A DNA stretch of 64,000 nucleotides from Pyropia yezoensis (Eukaryota > Rhodophyta > Bangiophyceae > Bangiales > Bangiaceae). The notes beneath the pieces are model-generated. The model was not told the origin of the DNA, searched no databases, and was given only the letters and a program-made list of their open reading frames with translations. The position numbers were made by a program, and so were the translations under genes. Location: the NCBI GenBank assembly GCA_009829735.1, contig CM020618.1, positions 21,003,346 through 21,067,345 on the forward strand, read 5' to 3'. This document shows, piece by piece, positions 21,933 to 32,832 of this stretch (positions within the stretch are counted from its first letter, which is position 1; each line of letters starts with the position of its first letter).

Positions 21933-22140
21933 TGCCGCGGACGCCCATTTTGTCCTTTGGGGGCTACGCGGCCCCACCCGCGCATGACGAGGGTGGGGTG
22001 CACTCTTGTTTTTTTTTGTCTGTTTGTCTTTACCGCCGCGGACGCCCATCTTGTCCTTTGGGGGCTACGCGGCGCCACCCGCACATGACGAGGGCGGGGT
22101 GCACTCTTGTTTTTTTTGGTCTGTTTGTCTTTACCGCAAC
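21933..22140 (+). repeat. two-copy tandem repeat of about 100 bp with T tracts
   Basis: Copies begin at about 21933 and 22034 with gccgcggacgcccat. Each contains cctttgggggctacgcgg and ends gcactcttg, a run of 8-9 T, and tgtttgtctttaccgc. It lies directly downstream of the 443-aa gene stop, so it would fall in its 3' UTR or terminator region. Confidence 0.88.
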
Positions 22141-22391
22141 CCAGACGAATAGAGACACTGTCAATGGCTACATGTGGCGTCGCGCTCGTCTCTGGTATTT
22201 CTTGTGCAGTCTACAGGGCTGACGGGACACTACCGCCACAGCCACCCCGCTCATCCACAGCAGCCACCACCGCCAAGGTACAAAAAACCGCGTCGCGGGT
22301 GGGCTCCCACGCGGGTGGGCTCCCAGAACCTTGCGCGTGCCTTTTTCATATCTATCGCTTGTGACGTACGTCAGAATGACAGTCGCCTATG

Positions 22392-23093
22392 TCATGAGGG
22401 TGATGACGGCGATGTGTTGCAGGGCGCTGGCCTCTCCTTTCCGCCTGTGTACAGCCCGTCGGGGTCGGTCGCCACCACCCGTTTCGCTAATCCCAGAGGC
22501 AGGAGCGCCAGAGTTCTCCAGCGACAGCCAACCAGGGAGCTTGTTGACGTCACCACCCGCAGCCGTCTGCCATAGACGGATGCGAGGCGACGCATGACGG
22601 AGTCGCCGCCTCCCTTGTTTCTCGCCAGCAGGGTATGGTCCTTGTGCACGGGAATACCAACATCGTCACTCATTCCACGGACAATCATGGTGCAGTGTCG
22701 GTGGTTTTTGTACCAAATCGTCTGCGAGGTCCTGTCCGTCCGCCGGATGTTTGTCGCCACATCCTCCGCTGCACGGAGGCGACGGGGTATGGTCCCCATC
22801 AGCAACCGGCCGTCGCCAATCGCAGCATACACACTCGTGCCTTTTGCTCTCCCGCAGGTCCACCAGTCGTCCAGCCGACCAGCTCGAACAAATACCCGCG
22901 TCTCAGCGCCTGCAACATCCACCGAAGGCGGACCCACCACAGTCGCGGGGGGCTGGTGTGAGGAACCGGGTGTATGGCCACGCGCGGCGCCTTTGGTAGA
23001 GTGTGCATCACCTGTCGAGGCGTCCGCTACCGGCGACACGTACGGCACGTCGGGGTCATGTGCGGAGGAAAACGTAGGAGCCGCACTGGCCAT
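22392..23093 (-). CDS. protein of unknown function, 233 aa
   Basis: ATG at 23093 (MASAAPTFSS), stop at 22392. After a Pro/Thr/Ser-rich first ~65 residues, the middle has mixed, protein-like composition with Trp, Tyr, His and Lys (RAGRLDDWWTCGRAKGTSVY, SQTIWYKNHRHCTMIVRGM, LLARNKGGGDSVMRRLASVY). I recognise no family. The start codon lies inside a near-perfect inverted repeat (23068-23131), which would put a strong hairpin across the initiation site. It is convergent with the 443-aa gene. Confidence 0.5.
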   Translation of the reverse strand: MASAAPTFSSAHDPDVPYVSPVADASTGDAHSTKGAARGHTPGSSHQPPATVVGPPSVDVAGAETRVFVRAGRLDDWWTCGRAKGTSVYAAIGDGRLLMGTIPRRLRAAEDVATNIRRTDRTSQTIWYKNHRHCTMIVRGMSDDVGIPVHKDHTLLARNKGGGDSVMRRLASVYGRRLRVVTSTSSLVGCRWRTLALLPLGLAKRVVATDPDGLYTGGKERPAPCNTSPSSPS

Positions 23094-23131
23094 CTTGATA
23101 GAGATGGCCAGTGTGGGGCTCCTACGTTTTC
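23068..23131. repeat. inverted repeat spanning a start codon
   Basis: Left arm 23068-23095 and right arm 23102-23131 pair almost perfectly (shared gaaaacgtaggagcc and cactggccatct), with a six-base loop and a two-base bulge. The ATG of the 233-aa frame is within the left arm. Confidence 0.93.
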
Positions 23132-23759
23132 GTTCCCGTTGGTCCTATTGTGAAGAGGATACGAGCGGCTAGGAGCGGAACCGGGGCCGGTGCCGGGGTC
23201 CGGGCCGGGCAGGGGGGGGGGGGGGGGGGGGTGTGAACGACCGGCGTGTCGGCTGGGGTAGAGGGCGTGGTGGGGTACGAGTGGGTGTGGGACAACGGGG
23301 AGTCGTGCGGGTCAAAATGATGATGAAGCCAGTTCCAATGGGAAGGGCGGGGTGGATGGGGGGCTGGCCCAGTAGAAGGCTTGGGTATCACGCCCCCAAA
23401 ACGGGGGCGTGAAGTGCGATCGCGCCCAATCACGCCCAGCCCAATCACGCCATAATCTCGGCCTTTTGTCCGCGTGTCCCGTATGAAGCAGTCTATAACA
23501 TACGTAGCCACAAACGCCGGAGAGAACATGGCAACTCAAACGAAGGACACATTGGAGCCGCCTTTTCTAGAAACCAACAATTTAGGAGCGGCAACGCCGT
23601 TGTAAACACACTGGGGTTCAGGACACACATAGTTAAGACCCCCAGAGAGCGGACATAGGGTTCCCGCCACCTGGTTAGATGGTCGATGGAACTGAGGCTT
23701 CTCATTAGAAGAATCTGAAACACTCCAAGCTTGGCGATTTACAGCGCCGCGGATGACGT
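23132..23759. other. intergenic, no supported gene
   Basis: Contains a G run of about 21 (23212-23231), a short palindrome cgcccccaaaacgggggcg (23391-23409), a stretch with repeated atcacgcc, and a comparatively AT-rich zone (23480-23760). No feature is recognised there. Confidence 0.5.
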
Positions 23760-24335
23760 CGTTAGCGAGGGGTGGAAGAGGGGGCTACATCTCCGTCGAA
23801 TATCCTATGTCCGCCCTTAAATGGGTGTGAGGAGGAGCGCGCGCGCGCGCGCTCCTCGCGAAGGCTCGGGTGCCTGTGCGCTTGTGTCCGCATGCATGCG
23901 TGCCTGCCTGCCTGCCCCGCTCGCGGAAGAGCTGTCGCACCCCGTTTCGCAAGCATGTGAAGCGCGCTCGCCATCGTCGTGCACGCGCCCGCTCCTGTTG
24001 CCCCGTCCCGGCCAAGGTAGAAAGAGTGGGGGGGGGAGAGGAGGGGGCGGGGGGGGGGGGGGTTGAGGAGGTGGTGGGGGAGGGTGGGAAGGTGGGTATA
24101 GGGTGGTGCGTGCGTGCGTGGGGAGAGGCAGGCTAGAGGTGGCCTTCAACCGGTGGCGCCCTGTGCGTAGCCCGGTTGCCCCTCGTCTGCCTCTTCCCGC
24201 CCGGCCACCGCTCTTGCCCTCTCCTTCCCCCCCTCTCCCGCCCGGGTTCTGCGCCTCTCCTCCCTCCACGCTGTCCCCCCCCCCCCCTTTCCGAGGCCGG
24301 TGAAGCGCGCCCCCATCGTCGTCCACGCGCCGCTC
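23760..24335 (-). repeat. 345-bp repeat family, block E (inverted composite)
   Basis: Reverse-complement relative of block B, including the extension (agcgaggggtggaagaggg, ggctacatctccgtcgaata, gcatgcatgcg) followed by a full 345-bp unit. It ends near 24335, just before the CDC48-like sequence. A (gc)n run lies at 23837-23856. Confidence 0.9.
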
Positions 24336-24607
24336 ACCTGGACGAAGGTGATGCGCCCCGTCGTGTACTGCCTGCGGGTACGAGCAGGGCTGTTGCATCA
24401 TTGCCTACGTGAACGACTTGACGGCGCGCCGCCCGCCTTGCTGGGCCGACCGGCCACCGAGGCCCAGGCCTCGTGCCCTAGTTGTTCCTTGAGGACCCCT
24501 CTCGTTGCTGTGGTCTGCTGGAAGCACCTTCGCGCAACCGGTGAGCCCGCTGCCGTTGACACTCATGCTGCGGCTCCAGTGGCCGGCTTGCGGCACGCAG
24601 AGTCACG

Positions 24608-26727
<2,120 letters not shown>

Positions 26728-26949
26728 ACGGGACAACGCACTCGCGCGAGCGGCACGGGTGCAGTCCGACTGACGGTGCGTGCAACGATGGCTTGTGCGA
26801 TCTGACCAAGGGCACCAATGACGTCCGCGCGTGTAGCCTGTAAATTTTCCGGCGATTGCAATGTGAGACGGGCGGACTTGTGTGCGTTGCGTAGCACCTT
26901 TTCGCTTTGTGCCAGGCCGCCTGCGTGCGCCTAGCTCCCCATCGGTGGG
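26728..26949. repeat. 222-bp direct duplication, copy 2
   Basis: Partner of 18723-18944. The minus-strand frame EKVLRNAHKSARLTLQSPEN onward passes through the whole repeat and stays open to 26280, whereas copy 1 hits a stop just past its edge. Copy 2 therefore looks like the source and copy 1 the derived fragment. Confidence 0.93.
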
Positions 26950-28239
26950 TGGTCGGAATCGACGCCCAACGAGGGACCGCGGTCAATGCCCATGGTCCAC
27001 GTCAACTCTGTAAACACCCCATTGAATCCGATGCCAGACCCGGCGCGTGCTTGCGGCAATGCGCCCATGCGACAGTCACCGACGCTCAATTGGATCAGAG
27101 GAGGCCGGTAACCACCGCCGCCGGCCAAGGTTGCCCGGCTGCGGTGCCGCGACGGTATGGGCGGAGGCGGCGGGCGTCGCCGCTGCGACCGCGGCGACGG
27201 CAGCGCCCCGCCACCCGCGTTGGTGCGAGAACAGGAGCGGGAACAGGAGCGGGAACAGGAGGGGGTGCTTTTCGGCCACCGCCGCGGCAACCCCCCCTGA
27301 GCCGGGTGGCCCGCCCGCCTGTCGCGGAGGCGGCCCGCCGGCAGCCGCGCGGCAGGGCCCGCCCGCAAGCCTGTCGCGGCGGCCCGCCGGCAACCGCGCG
27401 GCAGGGCAGGCGGGTGGGAGCGCTGTGGCGTCGGACGCGCCGGTGCCCCGCCCCCCCTGACGGCCGCTGCCCGGTCGGGAGAGGACGGCCTCGCCCGGTC
27501 GGGAGAGGACAGCCTCGCGCGGCGCCCCCGCCGCGTCGGCGACGGGGAGCGGGGTGGCGAGAGGTGGGGGAGAAGGTTTGGGGGGGGGGCGCGCCCGCGG
27601 GAGCTCCGACCGCAGCGTTGCCGTGGCCCGCGAGCCGGCGTGGGGTGGCGACTGTGGCGGCGACGGCGGCATGTGAAAGGGGCGGGCGCGGGGGGGAGCT
27701 TTGTGGGAGCCCTGCGGGAGCCCTGCGGGAGCCCGCCGGCGGGTGGCGGCCCTGGCGCGGCGTCCCGGGAAATATGCAGTCACAATGCAGTCCTCCTTTT
27801 TGCCGGTAACCCCCTTTCTACTGGGGCGGTCTACTTGGAGGAAGGACAGGTGGGATATGAGGCTGAGCTCCCAGGAGATCCCCGGCACGGCGTGACGATC
27901 GGGGGGAGCTGGGCCGCCGCCGGCCGCCTTCATAGACGCGCCCCCGCCGCACCACACGCTGCGAGAAGCTGCTCCCCACGTCCGCCGTTTCGCGCCGGCC
28001 CCCTTTGGTGCCTGCGCTCAACGCTCTGCCCTCTTTTTCTTTTCCCACCATCCTCCCTGCATGACCTGCTTTGCTTCTGTATGCACATCTTGCCGTTTCA
28101 TGGTGGGCCTTGAGGGCTTTGATCGTGCCTTTCCGTGTTTGTTCTTTGTTATTTGTCTTTATGCGCAGCCCAAACAAGTAAAACGTCACTCTCATGGCAC
28201 ACGCGGGCGCTTCATCGGTTATCGCCTAAACATTATGTA
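26950..28239. other. intergenic, no supported gene
   Basis: Short tandem triplication of gaacaggagcgg (27229-27270), a repeated cggtcgggagaggac (27471-27508), and repeated gagccctgcgg (27705-27733). No gene-like segment. The 28000-28200 part is less GC-rich (cttttcccaccatcc). Confidence 0.5.
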
Positions 28240-28775
28240 CTCCATATTCTGCTGTGACGGTCTGTACGACCGAGCTTTTTTGTGGGTGCCGTCGGGACAT
28301 GTGAAAGGGGCCGTCATCACATGTGAAGGTGTGGGACCTGTGAAAGGGCCTCACACGGGCACCCTCGCCGCCGCCGCCGCCATCGCGCCAACGCGGCCAC
28401 CGCCGCCGCCTCCGCACTGTTCACCGCTGCCTCCGCACTGTTCCCCGCCGCCGCTCGTGGAGGCGCACCCCCTTTGCCACAATGAAGAGTGCCCGCCCCA
28501 TCGCCGTGCACGCACCCGCCCCTGTTGCCGCGTCCCGGCCGAGGTAGGAAGAGTGGGGGGGGGGGAAGAGGCGGGGGGGGGGGGGGGGGGGTTGAGGAGG
28601 TGGTGGGGGAGGGTGGAAAGGTGGGTATAGGGTGGTGCGTGCGTGCGTGGGGAGAGGCAGGCTAGAGGTGGCCTTCAACCGGTGGCGCCCTGTGCGGGGA
28701 CCGCTTGCCCCTCGACTGCCTCGTCCCGCCCGCCCACCGCTCTTGCCCACTCCTTCCTCCCCTCTCCCACCTGGA
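28240..28775 (-). repeat. 345-bp repeat family, block F (inverted) with its flanking module
   Basis: A module related to 16290-16400 (28245-28395, including two catgtgaa(a/g)gg motifs) leads into a 345-bp unit (28500-28775), with the G run at 28575-28591 and the gaggtggccttcaaccggtgg marker near 28665. Confidence 0.88.
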
Positions 28776-28799
28776 TCCTCCGCCTGGTGTGCCGTCCTC

Positions 28800-29035
28800 G
28801 GCGGCCGTGCCGGAAATGCGGCCGGCCCAAGGAGCGGGGAGCGGCTGCGTTGGCGGCCGCACCGGTGGGTGTGCTGGCTTTGGCGGCCGTGCCGGTGGCC
28901 GTGAAGGCCGCCGTGCCGGTGGCCGTGAAGGCCGAGGTGCCGGTGGGTGTGCCGGCTGTGGCGGCTGTGCCGGTGGCCGTGAAGGCCGCCGTGCCGGCGG
29001 CCGTGAAGGCGGCCGTGCCGGTGGCTTTGCAGGTG
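28800..29035. repeat. tandem 18/24-bp repeats (gtggccgtgaaggcc type)
   Basis: Repeated gccgtgccggtggccgtgaa units with variants, open in all frames on both strands, giving Gly/Arg-, Ala/Val- or Pro-rich readings. I assign no coding strand. Confidence 0.75.
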
Positions 29036-29423
29036 GATGCGATGGAGTATTGGAGTTTGTGGGAGCGGCGGTCAGGTTGGGCGCCGTGCCGGCGGCCATG
29101 CCGGCGTCGGTGGATGTGGTGGCGGCCGAGCCGGCGGTGTACCCGTGGGTGACTGTGGGAGGGGGGAAGGGGAGGGTACCCGGACGGCGCGCCGCCATCA
29201 GGCTGTGGCCGGAGCGTTGCAAGCCGAGCTGGGTGGGCGGACCAACACCGGCTCGGTCGGCGCTGCGGTGAGGGCCTTGTTATCTGTTCCCCTGACTGCT
29301 CCCCAGTCCCTCGTCAATTGAGGCAAAGGTGTGCTCAGCTACCCGGCCGAGGAAGGGTTTACGGTTGTTGACCACCCACCCTGTACGAGCGAGCACACTA
29401 CAGGGGACCAAGACGATGTCGAT

Positions 29424-29997
29424 CTAGCCCCCCAGCGACACAATAATGTCCATGTAGGGGTGCACCATCCAGCCCGCGTCACCACACACACCACCGAGCT
29501 CAGCTGTCAGGTGTACCTCGGGAGGCATGTTGTCCATGAGGGAGGACAGACAACCAGCGTGTACCCGAGCCACGTGGCCGACCTGTAGAGGATAAATAGG
29601 GAATCAGTGAGTTTCCAATACACATTGAGGGCCAATCACGGTGACGAGCGTCGGACCGCCGTGCGGGGCAAAGGTGTCGGGCCAGCCGGTCGAGCCACCA
29701 TAGAGGGGGGGCGGGTGGAGGATGGGGAGTGCATTGGCGGGGCAGTCAGTACCCCAGGGTGGTCATCACACAAAAAACGGCAAGCGCTGTGACCCCATGT
29801 GAAACGCGTTGCCCACTTACCATAGTACCGTTGACGTACACTTCCACAGCACACGGGTCCACCTTGGTCTTTGGATTCCGGACCAGCTTCACGGGTGTAC
29901 CGCGTACCAAACGCAGATTCCAGCTGTCGGGATAGTAGTAGCGACCCACCAGGGTCACGGTGCGGGAATCAACCAGCCCCTGGCCCGACCCAGACAT
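29424..29997 (-). CDS. stand-alone HIRAN-domain protein, two exons
   Basis: HIRAN domains bind single-stranded 3'-OH DNA ends, for example in the fork-remodelling ATPase HLTF. Exon 1 runs from the ATG (29997) to 29821, 59 codons; exon 2 is 29582-29424, 52 codons plus TAG, giving 111 aa. The joined protein has the HIRAN pattern: VTLVGRYYYPD, GTPVKLVRNPK, VDPCAVEVYVNG, then M|VGHVARVHAGCLSSLMD after the splice, matching the family's Gly-x-Val-x-Arg and following helix. The splice falls inside the conserved beta-hairpin, and the reading is continuous only when spliced, which strongly supports the model. Almost the whole protein is the domain: no helicase, RING or nuclease part is present. Role in DNA end recognition is inferred from the fold. 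No neighbour suggests a partner. Confidence 0.85.
29583..29820 (-). other. intron of the HIRAN gene
   Basis: 238 nt with donor ATG|GTAAGTGGG and acceptor TTTATCCTCTACAG|GTCGG, both near the textbook consensus. Phase 0. Unspliced reading enters a stop 15 codons before an unrelated end. Confidence 0.9.
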
Positions 29998-30523
29998 GGT
30001 ACACCGAAGACGACACGAGCCGGATTCCTTGTTGATTGGGGGGGAAGTACGCAGACGCGGGGTGAGATGTGGGCAATGTGGGAAGGGGGCGGGCGGGCGG
30101 TGAGCGGTGGTGTACGATGATGTACCAGCGGTCACTGCCAGACCTGCCAGCCAGTCGCGGAAGTCGTGTTGCCTTGCGCCGCCCAGTCGCGGAAGTCGTG
30201 TTGTCTTGCGCCGCCAGTCCCGGGCAGATCGGCCTCTGCTCGCGTCTGCGGTATTTGGGGGCGCGTGGCCTCCCCCAAAGCAAAGGAGGTGCAGCAGAGG
30301 GGTTCTAGTCGGTGCCTTCCTCCTCTCCCCACCCGCGCCCCCCCCCCTCCCAATTTCCCGATCTAACCTGTGGTCTGAATTGTGAGCTGGGCGCCCCGTC
30401 ACAGAACCCGTCGGTCCCATGTTGCCGACCGGTGCCGCATGACAGTTCCGTGGACGAAAGAGAAACAGCCGCGGACGAAAGAGGGACAGCCGCGGTTTCA
30501 TACGTGACTGGCTCTGCGACGCC
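29998..30523. repeat. upstream region of the HIRAN gene with short tandem repeats
   Basis: About 2.5 copies of a 31-bp unit (cagtcgcggaagtcgtgttg, at 30152-30225) and two copies of a 21-bp unit (ggacgaaagag(a/g)(a/g)acagccgc, 30452-30494). They lie 150-500 bp upstream of the ATG, where a promoter would be. No TATA box is evident. Confidence 0.7.
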
Positions 30524-31719
30524 GTGATCACTAGGCTACGAACCCGCAGCAGCAGGCCACCCGGGCTCCGTGGCCCACACATACACGGGGGGGCCTTGCA
30601 AGGGGCGAAAGGCACGGTATGTATTCAGGAACAGGCCGCCGGCAGCGGAAGCGAAGAGGCGGACATGGTGTTATGTGATCACCAAACGCGACAGAGCGAT
30701 GCTGGGTGCGGGCGCGTGCATATTACACACGGGAGGCGAGTGTCCCTGCACTTGTGGCAGCCCGTCTTCCGGAGTGGGTGACGTCGGGTGTGGCGCAAAC
30801 GATTTGGTCCCCCGCCACACAGGTCTCTTGCTGACACTTGTGCTACATCGGCGCGTGCCGCATTCGGCGGCGGCACCCCCGAGATGATACGGGGAAGGTG
30901 ACCCACGGGGAGAGAGGAGAGGGGGGGTGAAGGGGGACGGGGGGGGGGGGGGCGGGGGTGTCGCCAAAAGCTCGTCTCGAGACAAGGAACGACCCAGCGC
31001 GGCAGGACAGCGCCGTAACTTGTGCGTATGTGGCATGCAGGACCGGGCCTTAACTTGTGGGTACGGGCCAGGACCGGTCAATAACGGATGGGTATGGGCG
31101 TGCAGATCGCGATTGCGGTGCCCGCTTCGTCCCAAAGGTTGTGGTTTGTGGAACGGTCTGTCAGGAAGGTGTACGGTAACATACGGGGCTCCACTGCAGA
31201 AGCAAAGCTTGTCCGTGGGCCTTGTCCGTGAGCCTTGTTAGTTTTTTCGCGGACGAACCTCCCAGACCACAATCTCCCTGCTGTGGCGCGCCCGAGGATT
31301 TGCACAGACTCGCCACGACCCCCACGCTACTCTATACGTCTCACCTGGAAGGTGCTCACAGACTCAATATGCATATCGTAACATACCACGTTGCGGCCGG
31401 CCCCGTACTTTCCTATTTGTACCGTGCGGCGGTCGATGCCCGCCCGCGGGTGCTTGGCTGGGTGGGCGGGTGGGCGGGCGGGTACGCGGGCAGGCAGGCC
31501 GACGGGCGGGCAGGTGGGCGGACGGGCGAACGGGTGCGGTGCGCCGTCCCGGAACTGCCCGCGTGGGTGCCTGTGCGTGCTTTGGGGTCACCATCTCCTG
31601 CATTCGCAGCCATTGCATGGCGGCCCATTCACCGCCCACATTCAGCGCTTCACAGGCGCCCCATGAGCTACCCTTGGTCCCGTTGGCCATGGATGGACCG
31701 GCGTGGCCCTGCCCGCATG
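30524..31719. other. intergenic with a weak ORF
   Basis: A plus-strand ATG frame (30570-30887, 105 codons; KARYVFRNRPPAAEAKRRTW, CYVITKRDRAML) has protein-like composition and a Cys/His cluster, but I recognise nothing. A G run of about 14 (30940-30953) follows. A GGGC-rich quasi-repeat (31457-31535) gives only low-complexity frames. Confidence 0.3.
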
Positions 31720-32465
31720 GGCGTGGTCGCCCTCTGACTTGGTGGTGTGGTGTGCCGTGCCCCTGGGCGTGGTCGCCCCCTGACTTGGTGGTGTGGTGTG
31801 CCGTGCCCCTGGGCGTGGTCGCCCCCTGACTTGGGGGTGTGGTGCGGTGTGCCCCTTCCCGCCTGGGCGTGGTCGCCCCCTGACTTGGTGGTGTGGTGCG
31901 GTGTGCCCCTTCCCGCCTGGGCGTGGTCGCCCTCTGACTTGGTGGTGTGGTGTGCCGAGCCCCTGGGCGTGGTCGCCCCCTGACTTGGTGGTGTGGTGCG
32001 GTGTGCCCCTTCACGCCTGGGCCTGGTCGCCCTCTGACTTGGTGGTGTGGTGCGGTGTGCCCCTTCCCGCCTGGGCGTGGTCGCCCTCTGACTTGGTGGT
32101 GTGGTGCGGTGTGCCCCTTCCCGCCTGGGCGTGGTCGCCCCCTGACTTGGTGGTGTGGTGCGGTGTGCCCCTTCCCGCCTGGGCGTGGTCGCCCTCTGAC
32201 TTGGTGGTGTGGTGCGGTGTGCCCCTTCCCGCCTGGGCGTGGTCGCCCTCTGACTTGGTGGTGTGGTGTGCCGTGCCCCTGGGCGTGGTCGCCCTCTGAC
32301 TTGGTGGTGTGGTGTGCCGTGCCCCTGGGCGTGGTCGCCCTCTGACTCGGTGGTGTGGTGTGCCGTGCCCCTGGGCGTGGTCGCCCTCTGACTCGGTGGT
32401 GTGGTGTGCCGTGCCCCTGGGCGTGGTCGCCCTCTGACTCGGTGGTGTGGTGTGCCGTGCGGTGC
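31720..32465 (+). repeat. minisatellite, about 15 copies of 46/54-bp units
   Basis: Fifteen occurrences of gcgtggtcgccc(t/c)ctgact, spaced 46 or 54 bp. The 54-bp form contains gcggtgtgccccttcccgc, the 46-bp form gtgccgtgcccctgg. The two forms are interspersed, and copies from about 32328 share a c variant (gactcggtgg), showing local homogenisation. Periodic false ORFs arise on both strands. Confidence 0.95.
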
Positions 32466-32599
32466 GGTGAGCTGCTGCCCGCCCGGGGGAGCCATTTTTT
32501 CCACCACCCCCCCCCCCCCCCCCCCCCCCTTCCGCCCTTCTCCTGCCCCCCTCCCCGCCACTCACCCGGTTCCCCCGCCTGTCCTCCGGTCCGGCGTGC

Positions 32600-32690
32600 G
32601 CTGGGAGAAACAGGCTAGAGGTGGCCTTCAACCGGTGACGCTCTGTGCGTAGCCCGGTTGCCCCTCGTCTGCCTTCCCCCCCGCTCTCGA
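32600..32690 (-). repeat. fragment of the 345-bp repeat family
   Basis: About 80 bp (aggctagaggtggccttcaa, tgcgtagcccggttgcccct, cgtctgcc) in inverted orientation, preceded by a C run of about 25 (32504-32529). This is the rightmost trace of the family in the window. Confidence 0.85.
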
Positions 32691-32832
32691 CTGCGTCCCA
32701 CTTGGAGTGCTGAGAAGGTGCGGTGTGTCCCTGTCCGCCTGGTGATCGCTCTCTGTGTCGGTAGTGCGAGGTGTTGTGCGGTGTAACACCTGCCATCCCC
32801 GGTACATACCGACCGACTGTGTGGCTGTCATA

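Noticed and set aside
31720..32465. CRISPR-like regular array
   Set aside because: Units are contiguous minisatellite copies without unique spacers, in a eukaryotic context.
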